A stretch of 64,000 nt of DNA from Weissella confusa (GTDB lineage: Bacteria; Bacillota; Bacilli; Lactobacillales; Lactobacillaceae), in the NCBI GenBank assembly GCA_041871065.1, contig CP168942.1, positions 278,501 to 342,500 on the forward strand, in the 5' to 3' direction. The notes below the pieces were generated by a model. The model made no database searches. It was not told the DNA's origin and saw only the letters and a list, made by a program, of their open reading frames with translations. Position 1 is the first letter of the stretch; every line of letters starts with the position of its first letter. This document shows, one piece after another, positions 15,940 to 24,134 of this stretch. Position numbers and translations under genes: made by a program.

Positions 15940-17294
15940 GCGAGACAAAACAATTAGGTAAGCGTGAACGAACGTTGTTTGTTTGGATGCTGTTGCTGAC
16001 AAGTTTTTCTTTCTCAATTAGCCAATCAGCTATGACCACGATTTATCCAGTGATGGCTAGTCATTTTAGCGTGCCAATCTCAATGGTACAGTGGCTGACC
16101 ACTGGGTTTATGTTGGTTATGACGGTGACGATGCCACTGAGTCCTTGGCTGTTGAATCGGGTACCATTCAAGTGGTTCTTAGCTGGTATTCAAGCGATGT
16201 TTTTGCTAGGAACATTTATTGCCATTAACGCAACTGGCTTTGGTTGGGTGATTCTTGGTCGTGTGCTTGAAGGTGCTGCTGTTGGATTTTTGTTCCCGAG
16301 TTATCAAAGCGTCATTATGTTGATTACGCCAGAAGAGAGTCGCGGTGCCAGCATGGGAATGGTTGGTTTAGTGATGGGGGCTGCCCTAGCAACTGGACCA
16401 ATTGTGTCCGGTATTATCAGCCAATGGTTCAATTGGCAAGGCGTCTTTGTATTTTTTGAACTTGTTATTGGTTTGCTATTTTTGGTCAATCTATTTGTCG
16501 GACAAAACGTCATTGTGAAGAAAGATGTGCATTTGGATGTACCATCATTAATCGGGCTATTCGGGTTTGCGATGGTACTCTTTGGCATTCAGTCATTGGG
16601 ACACACCACGCAGCCAATCAGTATGATTGCAATGATGATGGTTGGCCTCGTCTTGAGCGTGTATTTTGTACACCGCCAAGGTAATCTGTCACAACCGATG
16701 CTCGACTTCAAGGTCTTCAAGCAAGCTGGTTTTACGCTAGGATTGCTGTTGACTGGTACGTCATATATCGCTTTGATTGTTATGACAGTATTGATGCCGT
16801 TGTATTATCAGAATGTCCTACACACTAGTAAATTGGTGTCTGGTTTGTTGATGGTACCGCCGGCTGCATTGATGGCCGTGATGAATCGTCGTTCAGGCAA
16901 GCTACTTGATCAAAAGGGGCTAAAGGTTGTTATGCGAATTGGGGCTACCAGTATTTTTATTGGTTATGCAGGATTGGCACTAACGTTTGGCTTGCATAAC
17001 GCTGTATTGGCAGTTATTTTCGCTGCGTTTGGGGAAGTCGGCAATGCCTTTATGATGTTACCGGCCACGACGTATGCGAATAATCAATTACCTGATTATT
17101 TGATTACCCATGGTTCGGCAATGATTAGCACGGCCCGCCAATTCGCCGGAGTTATCGGGGTCTTGGTAGCGACGACCATTGTTTCAGTTGTGGGCAACGG
17201 ATTGCACGACGCATACATTGTCCTTGCCCTTGGTATGGCGGTGATGATTGTGACCGTTTGGCGCATTACAGCTAACTACCAAGGAACAAAATAG
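15936..17294 (+). CDS. MFS multidrug efflux transporter (DHA2-like)
   Basis: A 452-aa membrane protein with about 14 hydrophobic segments, typical of DHA2 drug:H+ antiporters. Recognisable parts are MVQWLTTGFMLVMTVTMPLSPWL near residue 45 (motif D1-like), GRVLEGAAVGFLFP near 105, GLVMGAALATGPIVSGI near 140 (motif C region) and MFLLGTF. ATG 15936 overlaps the DyP stop; a GTG 9 bases upstream is possible. Expression is tied to the peroxidase gene. The substrate is unknown; a toxic organic compound handled by both proteins would fit but is inference. Confidence 0.87.
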   Translation: MSETKQLGKRERTLFVWMLLLTSFSFSISQSAMTTIYPVMASHFSVPISMVQWLTTGFMLVMTVTMPLSPWLLNRVPFKWFLAGIQAMFLLGTFIAINATGFGWVILGRVLEGAAVGFLFPSYQSVIMLITPEESRGASMGMVGLVMGAALATGPIVSGIISQWFNWQGVFVFFELVIGLLFLVNLFVGQNVIVKKDVHLDVPSLIGLFGFAMVLFGIQSLGHTTQPISMIAMMMVGLVLSVYFVHRQGNLSQPMLDFKVFKQAGFTLGLLLTGTSYIALIVMTVLMPLYYQNVLHTSKLVSGLLMVPPAALMAVMNRRSGKLLDQKGLKVVMRIGATSIFIGYAGLALTFGLHNAVLAVIFAAFGEVGNAFMMLPATTYANNQLPDYLITHGSAMISTARQFAGVIGVLVATTIVSVVGNGLHDAYIVLALGMAVMIVTVWRITANYQGTK

Positions 17295-17433
17295 ACCCAA
17301 GCATCGCACAACTAAATCGCCATTTTAAAGGAATTCTGCCATGTCGTGTTGCCGTTAGGTGCACACTTAATGACAGCCATTAAAAATGCATCCAACATAA
17401 TCGATGAGATTATCGGAAAAGAGGTGAGAGGTT

Positions 17434-17589
17434 GTGTCACTTGTAGGTACTAAGGCTTGGGCAAAGCAACAATTACGTGAGAACGGTATTCGTCTTATCG
17501 CCCGTGATAAGGGGATGATCCGCTTGCAAAACAGCAAGACGCGTTCACTTTACCGTGAGCTTGAATTGCGCGGTTTGCTAACCAAGTAA
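17434..17589 (+). CDS. Small basic protein of 51 aa, unknown
   Basis: A GTG-initiated ORF with a strong ribosome-binding site (GAGGTGAG, 17421-17428) encodes 51 residues with 13 Lys/Arg: it begins MSLVGTKAWAKQQLREN and ends LYRELELRGLLTK. It has no signal peptide or membrane segment and is predicted to be helical. I do not recognise the family. Highly regular codon use and the ribosome-binding site support translation. It is followed by the structured RNA candidate ending at 17817. Confidence 0.6.
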   Translation: MSLVGTKAWAKQQLRENGIRLIARDKGMIRLQNSKTRSLYRELELRGLLTK

Positions 17590-17817
17590 TCTTGAATGTC
17601 CTTTAGGAAGGATAGATTACCCGACTGACGAATCGGTAAGGTAAGATAGCATTCGTAGAGATGTCAAAAGCATAATATGACAACATTAGCTAGCGGGATG
17701 GTTACGAGATAGGTTAGCTAATGTTGACGCTACAACTCCTTATGACTTGTATAAGTCAGTATGTGAACAACTCGAAAAAGCTGAGCAGATGGAATCCCCC
17801 ATTTGTTCAGCTTTTTT
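17590..17817 (+). ncRNA. Candidate structured RNA with terminator
   Basis: This stretch is not coding but contains consecutive hairpins: TTAC-CCGA/TCGGTAA (17617-17639), a perfect 12-bp stem CAACATTAGCTA/TAGCTAATGTTG (17681-17726), TGACTT/AAGTCA (17743-17758), and an intrinsic terminator of about 18 bp with G-U pairs (17775-17817). It could be the 3' UTR of the 51-aa gene, a separate small RNA, or a 6S-type RNA. I could not match it to tmRNA, RNase P or SRP RNA by conserved motifs. Confidence 0.45.
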
Positions 17818-17835
17818 GATGCACCTTTTTCAATT

Positions 17836-17870
17836 TAGTAAATGCATTTACTAGTTGAAATAGGTATAAT
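17836..17870 (+). promoter_or_regulatory. Promoter and perfect palindromic operator of the LacI regulator gene
   Basis: TAGTAAATGCATTTACTA (17836-17853) is an 18-bp perfect palindrome covering the -35 position of a promoter with a TATAAT -10 at 17865-17870. This suggests autoregulation or another repressor. Its sequence differs from the operator in front of rbsK. Confidence 0.55.
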
Positions 17871-17925
17871 GTTTGTAAAGATATGTATTAGAGAGTACAT
17901 GGGTAATATCGCAAGGGGGATAGAC

Positions 17926-18927
17926 ATGGCAAAAAAAGCATCAATTAAAGACGTAGCAGCGTTGGCAGGTGTTTCACCAACGACGGTGTCACAAGTTATT
18001 AATAAGAAAAACGATCACTTTCCTGAGGAAACAATCGAACGTGTCATGGATGCAGTTCGTCAATTGGGCTACGTGCCAAATCAGAGTGCCAAGAGCCTTC
18101 GTGGTGGCGGTAACCCATTGATTGGGGTGATGGTGCCAAGTTTGCGTAATCCATTCTTTTCAGACTTAATGCAAAGTATGCAAAACCATGCCCATAATCT
18201 CGCGGACTTGGTCTTCATTTCAGTTGATGACGATGAAATTGAACAAGGCTTGCTGAAGATGTTGGAACGTGGGGTAAACGGGTTGGTGATTGCGCGAATG
18301 CTACCGAATGCCTTGGAAGTGGATCGTTATTTGCAGAAGCAAGGCATTCCGTACGTTGTGCTAGATCAAATTAACGATAGTAACATTTCAGACCACGTTA
18401 AGACAGATGAATTTACTGGTGGCCAAGTGGTTGCGCGCCACTTAGTTGAACTTGGTCACAAAAAGATTGCTTTATTGCACCCGGATGTAATGACAACGAA
18501 TATGTTGGAACGTATCTCAGGGTTCACAGCAATTATTGATGAACAAGATGATGTTGAAATTATTGAAATTGCGACGAAACTGTCAAAGCATGGTGGGTTA
18601 GCGATTGCGAATAAAGTCGCCGCATCAGGGGCCACGGCTGCCTTTACTTTGAATGATGAAATGGGAATTGGTTTGTTGCGCGGTCTAAAGAATGGTGGCG
18701 TGCGCGTACCAGAAGATATTAGTGTTATCGGTTATGACAACACCGACTATGCTGAGTTTACGGTGCCATCACTAACTACGGTGACGCAGGCGGTTTGGCG
18801 TATGGGCCAATTAGCATTGGACATGGTGCTAGCACGTCTTAAAGATCCAGCATTGCCAATGCAAGAAGAAATTTTGGATGTTCGTCTAATTCAACGTGAA
18901 TCAACGGCACCAGCACCAACTAAATAA
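17926..18927 (+). CDS. rbsR: LacI family transcriptional regulator, probable ribose/nucleoside repressor
   Basis: A 333-aa regulator: N-terminal LacI helix-turn-helix (SIKDVAALAGVSPTTVSQVINK, residues 5-26), hinge with NQSAKSLRGGG near 54, then a periplasmic-binding-protein-like effector domain (LIGVMVPSLRNPFFSDLMQSM; ISVIGYDNTDYAEFTVPSLTTV near 265). Start 17926 has AAGGGGG upstream; the open frame extends 84 bases farther without support. It lies directly upstream of rbsK-rpiA, each with its own promoter, so ribose (or a ribose phosphate) is the likely effector. It is the prime candidate to bind the tandem operators at 19060 and 26349. The symbol rests on context. Confidence 0.85.
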   Translation: MAKKASIKDVAALAGVSPTTVSQVINKKNDHFPEETIERVMDAVRQLGYVPNQSAKSLRGGGNPLIGVMVPSLRNPFFSDLMQSMQNHAHNLADLVFISVDDDEIEQGLLKMLERGVNGLVIARMLPNALEVDRYLQKQGIPYVVLDQINDSNISDHVKTDEFTGGQVVARHLVELGHKKIALLHPDVMTTNMLERISGFTAIIDEQDDVEIIEIATKLSKHGGLAIANKVAASGATAAFTLNDEMGIGLLRGLKNGGVRVPEDISVIGYDNTDYAEFTVPSLTTVTQAVWRMGQLALDMVLARLKDPALPMQEEILDVRLIQRESTAPAPTK

Positions 18928-18936
18928 CAATTAAGC

Positions 18937-18972
18937 AAAAGTCCTAGGAGTCCACGCTTCTAGGGCTTTTTT
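18937..18972 (+). terminator. Intrinsic terminator after the LacI regulator gene
   Basis: AAGTCCTAGGAG pairs imperfectly with CTTCTAGGGCTT around a short loop and is followed by a T-run. Confidence 0.8.
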
Positions 18973-19026
18973 GCGCACCAAAACGATTTGTTTGTGATTC
19001 ATTTACCAAATTCCGAGTTGAAAAGG

Positions 19027-19091
19027 TTTACATTCCACAAAAAGGGTATATATTATTCTTTGTAAAACGATTTACAAAAACGATTTACAAG
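19027..19091 (+). promoter_or_regulatory. rbsK promoter with tandem LacI-type operator
   Basis: A -35 (TTTACA, 19027-19032) and a -10 (TATATT, 19049-19054) are followed by TTGTAAAACGATTTACAA (19060-19077), a CG-centred inverted repeat. The 13-bp unit AAACGATTTACAA occurs twice in direct tandem within 19065-19090. The 32-bp block 19060-19091 is repeated with one mismatch at 26349-26380. The site sits over the transcription start, a repressor position. It lacks the spacing of a cre site. Confidence 0.75.
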
Positions 19092-19134
19092 ATGAAGTTT
19101 TTTAAAATGACGTATAAGGGAAAAGGTGAAAGAA

Positions 19135-20070
19135 ATGAACAAGGTTGTCGTAATTGGTAGTTTGAACTTGGATATCATCCAGAACATTAAGCGTTTGCCT
19201 CTCCAAGGAGAGACCTTGCGAATTGACGAACGCAGCATGAACCTTGGTGGAAAGGGTGCCAACCAAGCCGTTGCCGCCGCCCGTCAAGGTGCTGAAGTTA
19301 GCTTTATCGGTGCAATTGGAAAGGATGAAGCTGGTCAACAATTCAAGGCCCTACTAGAAGATGAAGGTATTAACGTTTCTGGTTTACGTGAGAAGGATAC
19401 AGCAACTGGTTCAGCTACGATTTTGCTTGAAGAAGACGGTCACAACACGATTCTTGTGTACGGTGGTGCTAACGCTGAATTGTCAGCTGATGATGTGGTG
19501 ATGTCTGAATCATTGATTGCAGATGCCGATTATGTGGTTGCACAGTTTGAGGTGCCACAAGAAGCCGTTGCTAAGGGATTCTACCTTGCTAAGAAGTATG
19601 GTGTTAAGACAGTCTTGAATCCAGCACCAGTTATGAATGCCAAGGACATTGATCCAGCCATCCTAGCATGCACGGATATCATCGTTCCTAATGAGACTGA
19701 AGCAGCCGCGCTATTGGAACGCGAGCCGTCAACAAAGTATGAGGACCTATTGGCAGTTAGTGATGCGATTTCTGAATTGTCAGTACAGGGAACTATCATC
19801 ACGCTTGGTGAAGATGGCGTTTACTACAACCTTGATGGTAAGGACCCACACACTCGTCCAATCTTTAAGGTAAAGGCAGTTGATACGACTGCCGCTGGTG
19901 ACACGTTTATCGGGGCGGTTGTTTCACAATTAAAGTTGGATGCGACGAATGTTGCCGATGCAGTTGAATATGCATGTAAGGCATCTTCACTTGCGGTTTC
20001 ACGTTCTGGTGCAATCCGCTCAATTCCAACTCACTCAGAAGTTGTTCGATCATTGCACAATGAAGACTAA
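19135..20070 (+). CDS. rbsK: Ribokinase
   Basis: A 311-aa PfkB-family kinase that phosphorylates D-ribose to ribose 5-phosphate. Motifs are VVVIGSLNLDII at residues 4-15, the substrate loop NLGGKGANQAVAAARQG near 38, INVSGLREKDTATGSATI near 78 and the ATP/anion-hole signature DTTAAGDTFIGAV near 250 with the catalytic Asp. A GTG 9 bases upstream is possible, but AGGTGA spacing favours ATG 19135. It is the first gene of an rbsK-rpiA operon without a ribose transporter, which fits ribose arriving from nucleoside hydrolysis. Confidence 0.95.
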   Translation: MNKVVVIGSLNLDIIQNIKRLPLQGETLRIDERSMNLGGKGANQAVAAARQGAEVSFIGAIGKDEAGQQFKALLEDEGINVSGLREKDTATGSATILLEEDGHNTILVYGGANAELSADDVVMSESLIADADYVVAQFEVPQEAVAKGFYLAKKYGVKTVLNPAPVMNAKDIDPAILACTDIIVPNETEAAALLEREPSTKYEDLLAVSDAISELSVQGTIITLGEDGVYYNLDGKDPHTRPIFKVKAVDTTAAGDTFIGAVVSQLKLDATNVADAVEYACKASSLAVSRSGAIRSIPTHSEVVRSLHNED

Positions 20071-20083
20071 GGAGGAGAACGAC

Positions 20084-20782
20084 ATGTTAGACAAGATTCA
20101 ACAACAAAAGAAGGCTGCCGGGGAATACGCTGCAAGTTTAGTTGAAAACGGTATGGTCGTTGGACTAGGAACTGGTTCAACCGTCCGCTATTTTGTTGAC
20201 CGCCTTGGTGAGCGTGTTGCCAATGAAGGTCTTGATATTGTCGGTGTGACGACTTCGAATCGTACCGCACACCAAGCACGTTGCTTAGGTATTCCATTGG
20301 CTGACGTTGATGCGGTTGACTACATTGATTTGACCGTTGATGGTGCTGATGCGGTTGATCCACAATTGAACGGTATCAAGGGTGGTGGTGCTGCGCTACT
20401 ATACGAAAAGGTTGTTGCTAAGAATTCAAAGCGTAACATCTGGATTGTTGATGGTAGCAAGCAACACGATGAATTAGGTCACTTCCCATTGCCAGTTGAA
20501 GTGGTGTCATACGGTGAGCAACAACTATGCCGCTTGTTTAAGAAGCATAATTTGAACCCAATTTTGCGTTTGGATGAAGATGGTCGTCCGCTAACGACTG
20601 ATAATGGGAATAACATTATTGATTTGCACTTGGAGACGATTCCCTTCCCAGAAGAACTTGCGACTTGGCTCTCAAATCAAGTTGGTGTTGTTGAGCACGG
20701 CTTGTTCTTGAATGTCTGCGACGAAGTCATTGTTGGTGGGGATGAGATTCAAGTATTGAAGCGTGATATGGCTAAGAATTAG
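20084..20782 (+). CDS. rpiA: Ribose-5-phosphate isomerase A
   Basis: A 232-aa enzyme interconverting ribose 5-phosphate and ribulose 5-phosphate. Motifs are VGLGTGSTVRYFVDRL near residue 26, DLTVDGADAVD near 82 (the catalytic DGAD loop), IKGGGAALLYEKVVA near 97 and FPLPVEVV near 130. Start 20084 has GGAGGAG 7 bases upstream and lies 13 bases after the rbsK stop. With RbsK it feeds ribose into the pentose phosphate pool. It is possibly an operon-specific second copy; whether another rpiA exists cannot be seen here. Confidence 0.95.
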   Translation: MLDKIQQQKKAAGEYAASLVENGMVVGLGTGSTVRYFVDRLGERVANEGLDIVGVTTSNRTAHQARCLGIPLADVDAVDYIDLTVDGADAVDPQLNGIKGGGAALLYEKVVAKNSKRNIWIVDGSKQHDELGHFPLPVEVVSYGEQQLCRLFKKHNLNPILRLDEDGRPLTTDNGNNIIDLHLETIPFPEELATWLSNQVGVVEHGLFLNVCDEVIVGGDEIQVLKRDMAKN

Positions 20783-20786
20783 GGTT

Positions 20787-20809
20787 ATTTTTAAATTTTT
20801 TAAAAATAG
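20787..20809. repeat. AT-only inverted repeat after rpiA
   Basis: TATTTTTAAA and TTTAAAAATA arms face each other around a short T-rich loop. It lacks a GC stem, so it is a poor terminator. No other structure is evident up to the next gene at 20983. Confidence 0.4.
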
Positions 20810-20982
20810 ACGATACCAGGGTCCCGACGTATTTAATTCGAAAAAATCTAAAGGTTGCGTATTACAAAATGTTAGTATGCCTTTAATGGGATATGAAAAA
20901 GATGAATCTGGTAATTGACCAAAGGGAAATGAATTTTTAGCTTTTGCTATGATTTTTTGAGATAAAGAGAGAAAAACAAAGT

Positions 20983-21868
20983 ATGAAAACTGAGGTAGAT
21001 ACAACCATATCATCAGCTGTGCGTGGGCTGATCGATATGAAGCATATTCCAGTGTGCGATATCTTGAAGCATGCTGGAATCTCTAGTAGTCGATACTACA
21101 CGTTTGTAAATGGGCAAGGCGATATTACTGTGCACAAGTTGCACGCGATGCTACGCACGCTTAATGTTGGACTAGATGAGCTGTGCTTGTTTATTGAACC
21201 GCAATCAACTGAAGATACAGCAGCAAGTCCGGTGATTAATGCTATTGCCGAATATCAACGGACGCGAGACGTATCAGGCTTGATTAATTTGCAAGACAAA
21301 AATGATTTCCGACCTGTTGTCTTAAGCAGTGAAGAAGCTAAACGCATTAAACCAGTACTCAACGACGTCCTAAGGCGATCAGAGTACTATACAATGGCTG
21401 AACTCAAAGCATTCTTGCTATATCTAAATTATTTTACATATGATGAGATTTTGGCCTATTATCCCAAAGCAATGACCAGTATTCGCTTCCTAACGCAAAA
21501 GTTAAAGAAGCGACACGATGCAGCACACCATGATGTGTTACACGTAATCAGCTTTTTGGTATACCAACTATTGTTAATTAGTATCCAACGTGGACAGAGT
21601 CAAGAAGTTCATGATTTATTGCATTCTTTCTTCAGCCTACCTTTCGAGGTGGATGATTGGATGACCCCTATTTTTGCGTCAGATGGTTGAGATTATTCAA
21701 CTTATCATGGCCGAAAAAGTTGATTTAGCGCAAGCCAAATATGCTGCCGTCAAAGAGTCAATCAAATTATTCCAAGCAAAGGAGAACTGGGATTACTTCA
21801 ATGCTTTCATGGATGACTCTTTCCAATCGTTTATGCTAACGCTATATTGGATTGAAGTCGGGGGATAA
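20983..21868 (+). pseudogene. Rgg/GadR/MutR-like regulator, interrupted by a frameshift
   Basis: The first frame gives 235 aa starting MKTEVDTTISSAV with an XRE-like helix-turn-helix (IPVCDILKHAGISSSRYYTF, about residues 24-43), followed by a helical regulatory domain; it stops at 21690. The +1 frame continues without a gap as LRQMVEIIQLIMAEK through to VGG at 21868. Together they make about 295 aa, the normal length of Rgg-like regulators. The join lies in a run of five T at 21671-21675; four T would restore one frame. It could be a real inactivation, a phase-variable tract or a sequencing error. An Mga-like gene follows 5 bases later. Confidence 0.7.
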
Positions 21869-21873
21869 TTACT

Positions 21874-23379
21874 ATGGAGTGGTTGCTGGGAAAAAAGGAA
21901 GTAAGAAAAGTGGCATTGGTTAGCTACTTTTATGAAACTAATCAAACTAAAATGCTGATTCCGGACTTGGAACGTCATTTTAATTGGTCCACTTACATGA
22001 TCAAATCGTTAATTAATGAACTTTTACATGATCAGAAACGATTTGGTATGCCAGAAAAGGGACAATTACGCTTAAGTCCACCTGAACGTGAAGTGGAGTT
22101 GATTCCCGGTAACCGAGCGTATTTGCTTAGCTTAACGGCTAACTATATTAAAGAGTCATATCTGTTCCGCACATTGGTGACGGGCATGAATAATACCCCA
22201 ACAGCGCTTTCGGTGTTGGCGGAAAGTCTCAAGGTACCTAAGTTGCATTTGAAGAATGACATTCATCAATTTAACGATCGTGCGCGAGCAGCAAATGTTG
22301 AAATTAATACGTACAATCGCTTGCAAGGAGATGAGTGGGCGATTCGAATTATGTTAGTTAGCATTTTTAAAAACGTCATTCATGATGAAAGTGAGCTCGC
22401 AGAATTTTTTGAGCCCGATATTATTCATCAGGCAAACCAGGTGGCACGTTTTTATCAAATGTCAAATGTTGAGGCGTCTCACCTAACGGACTACCAACAC
22501 TTGTCTTTGATGATTGAATTAGCAGTTTGGTTAGTTCGATTAAACGCGCGTTGTGCGATTTCAAGTTCTGATCAATATAAGTTACTGTTGGCGGATGATC
22601 AGTTAGATGATGTCTACCGTAATTTGTTAAGCTTGAACGAATCAGTTATTCGCCGTTTTGTCCGGTTACCACCTCATGAACTTTCATTAGAGAGCCGTTA
22701 TGGTGTCATTATGTTTGTTCGAGTTGGTCTAGTGGACGGGCATTTGAGCCGTAATGCCAGCCCCGAGGTGGTTAAAATGCACACCATGCTAACGACAATC
22801 GCACAGACGGTATATCGTGAGTTTTTTGGCCAAGATATGCCACAAAACTTAACGGATCAACTCTCGCATCAGCTTGAATTACCAACGATGCGATTGCTGT
22901 TTTTGACGCACATTAATTACCAAGGGACTGATGATTACACGATTAATCATTCGCTTTTCCCTGAGTACGCGTTGTTTACGGATCGATTCCTAACTAGGGT
23001 TAACGAGTACTTAGGTATTAAGACGTTAAATATCAAGAATCGCATGTTTAAAATGTTTTATAATTTGTTCATCGGCATTTTAGATCGACAGGTTATGATT
23101 CCGCAATTACAGGTTAGCTTGAGAATTCGTGATGCATTTATGCACGAAAAAGTTGCTGCCATGCTTATGCGCCAAGCGGAATTGCGAGTTGAAGTAAGTG
23201 ATGAATTGGGGCAATGTGACATGGTGATCAGTGATACTTTGCTACCTCCTACGGATGACGCACAAGTCATTGTGTGGACAACGTTGCCAACCTTTGCTGA
23301 GTTCGACTCGTTTTTGCATACGGCAGTCAATTTGACCATGGACAAATTTACAAAATCAATTTACGAACGAGCAAATTAG
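21874..23379 (+). CDS. Mga/AtxA-like transcriptional regulator
   Basis: A 501-aa protein with the layout of Mga-type regulators: two N-terminal winged-helix regions (LIPDLERHFNWSTYMIKSLINELL near residue 28; TALSVLAESLKVPKLHLKNDIHQF near 110), a PRD-like helical middle, and a C-terminal region that may correspond to the EIIB-like domain (QCDMVISDTLLPPTDDAQVIV near 450). The family controls surface and virulence-type genes in streptococci and is tuned by PTS phosphorylation; the target here is unknown. Starting 5 bases after the Rgg-like frame, it is likely co-transcribed. It has the same architecture as the gene at 29744. Confidence 0.72.
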   Translation: MEWLLGKKEVRKVALVSYFYETNQTKMLIPDLERHFNWSTYMIKSLINELLHDQKRFGMPEKGQLRLSPPEREVELIPGNRAYLLSLTANYIKESYLFRTLVTGMNNTPTALSVLAESLKVPKLHLKNDIHQFNDRARAANVEINTYNRLQGDEWAIRIMLVSIFKNVIHDESELAEFFEPDIIHQANQVARFYQMSNVEASHLTDYQHLSLMIELAVWLVRLNARCAISSSDQYKLLLADDQLDDVYRNLLSLNESVIRRFVRLPPHELSLESRYGVIMFVRVGLVDGHLSRNASPEVVKMHTMLTTIAQTVYREFFGQDMPQNLTDQLSHQLELPTMRLLFLTHINYQGTDDYTINHSLFPEYALFTDRFLTRVNEYLGIKTLNIKNRMFKMFYNLFIGILDRQVMIPQLQVSLRIRDAFMHEKVAAMLMRQAELRVEVSDELGQCDMVISDTLLPPTDDAQVIVWTTLPTFAEFDSFLHTAVNLTMDKFTKSIYERAN

Positions 23380-23385
23380 CTCATC

Positions 23386-23415
23386 AAAGCAGATCAGGAA
23401 TGATCTGCTTTTTTG
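23386..23415 (+). terminator. Intrinsic terminator after the Mga-like gene
   Basis: AAAGCAGATCA (23386-23396) pairs with TGATCTGCTTT (23401-23411) and a T-run follows. Confidence 0.88.
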
Positions 23416-23529
23416 TATACATAAAAAACGTTATTGGGGCTATTTTGATACAAGAAACAAAGCAAAACTTGACTGTCACAGAAAGGCTTGTTTTACCATA
23501 AAAGTGAACAAGACGGAGGGGGATGTGCA

Positions 23530-23997
23530 ATGATGAAACACGAAGACGGCGTCGAACTATACGTTGTTGGCGCACGTAAACAACGGCAAGTAGCAAAGCA
23601 TGTTGAGAAGTTTTTACAGCAACATCAGCTGAAGTATCGTGTCATTCGCGTTAGGAAAGAGTTTCCAATGACGTTTGATGAATTCTGTGAGATTTTATCA
23701 TGGTCTAAGAAAGCAACACGTGATAAGGAAATATTAGCCTTATCAGCCAGTGAACAGCAGCGAATGCTATTTAAGAATCCAGATAAAGTCACAGGACCAG
23801 TTAATGTGCAGTGGCATGATAATGCGGTTGTCAAAGCTAAATTTGGGTCAATAGACTTAGAGATGTTTATCTCTAAGGAAGAGCGCCATCGTGATTTATG
23901 TTGTGCTTTGGGTGAGTTACAACAATCTGATATGCAGGCGTATGAAACAATAAATCATGAGAAAGCCAGAGTTCGTGAGCAGCGTTGTGGCTGGTAA
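23530..23997 (+). CDS. Spx/ArsC-like protein lacking the redox cysteines
   Basis: A 155-aa protein resembling the Spx/ArsC thioredoxin-like fold: beta strand VELYVVGARKQRQVAKHV (residues 7-24), then helix and LKYRVIRVRKEFPMTFDEFCEIL, a helical insert, LFKNPDKVTGPVNVQWHDNAVVKAKFG near 77 (equivalent to the NP-RRP-GY region of Spx), and FISKEER. At the position of the CxxC or single catalytic Cys it has GARKQ, so it cannot act as an arsenate reductase or redox switch. It could still bind the RNA polymerase alpha subunit. GGAGGGGG at 23515-23522 fixes the start at 23530. The assignment is moderate. Confidence 0.6.
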   Translation: MMKHEDGVELYVVGARKQRQVAKHVEKFLQQHQLKYRVIRVRKEFPMTFDEFCEILSWSKKATRDKEILALSASEQQRMLFKNPDKVTGPVNVQWHDNAVVKAKFGSIDLEMFISKEERHRDLCCALGELQQSDMQAYETINHEKARVREQRCGW

Positions 23998-24004
23998 TGA
24001 TAAT

Positions 24005-24038
24005 AAAAAAGGCTAGTGCAAGTTGCACTAGCCTTTTG
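24005..24038 (+). terminator. Intrinsic terminator after the Spx-like gene
   Basis: AAAAGGCTAGTGCAA pairs with TTGCACTAGCCTTTT, giving a nearly loopless perfect stem with A- and T-runs on both sides. Confidence 0.9.
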
Positions 24039-24134
24039 TTGTATCGTTGAATAGGTGATAGTAGGTGTTAGTAAAAGCAAAGCATTCATCAATAACAATT
24101 AGACGATAATTTTAGTATGGTATATCCAACGGTA

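Noticed and set aside
17590..17817. tmRNA, RNase P RNA or SRP RNA
   Set aside because: None of their conserved sequence blocks are seen; only a generic structured RNA is supported.
19060..19077. Reading the rbsK operator as a CcpA cre site
   Set aside because: The arms are one base too far from the CG centre; only the inverted repeat TTGTAAA/TTTACAA fits, which indicates another LacI-family protein.
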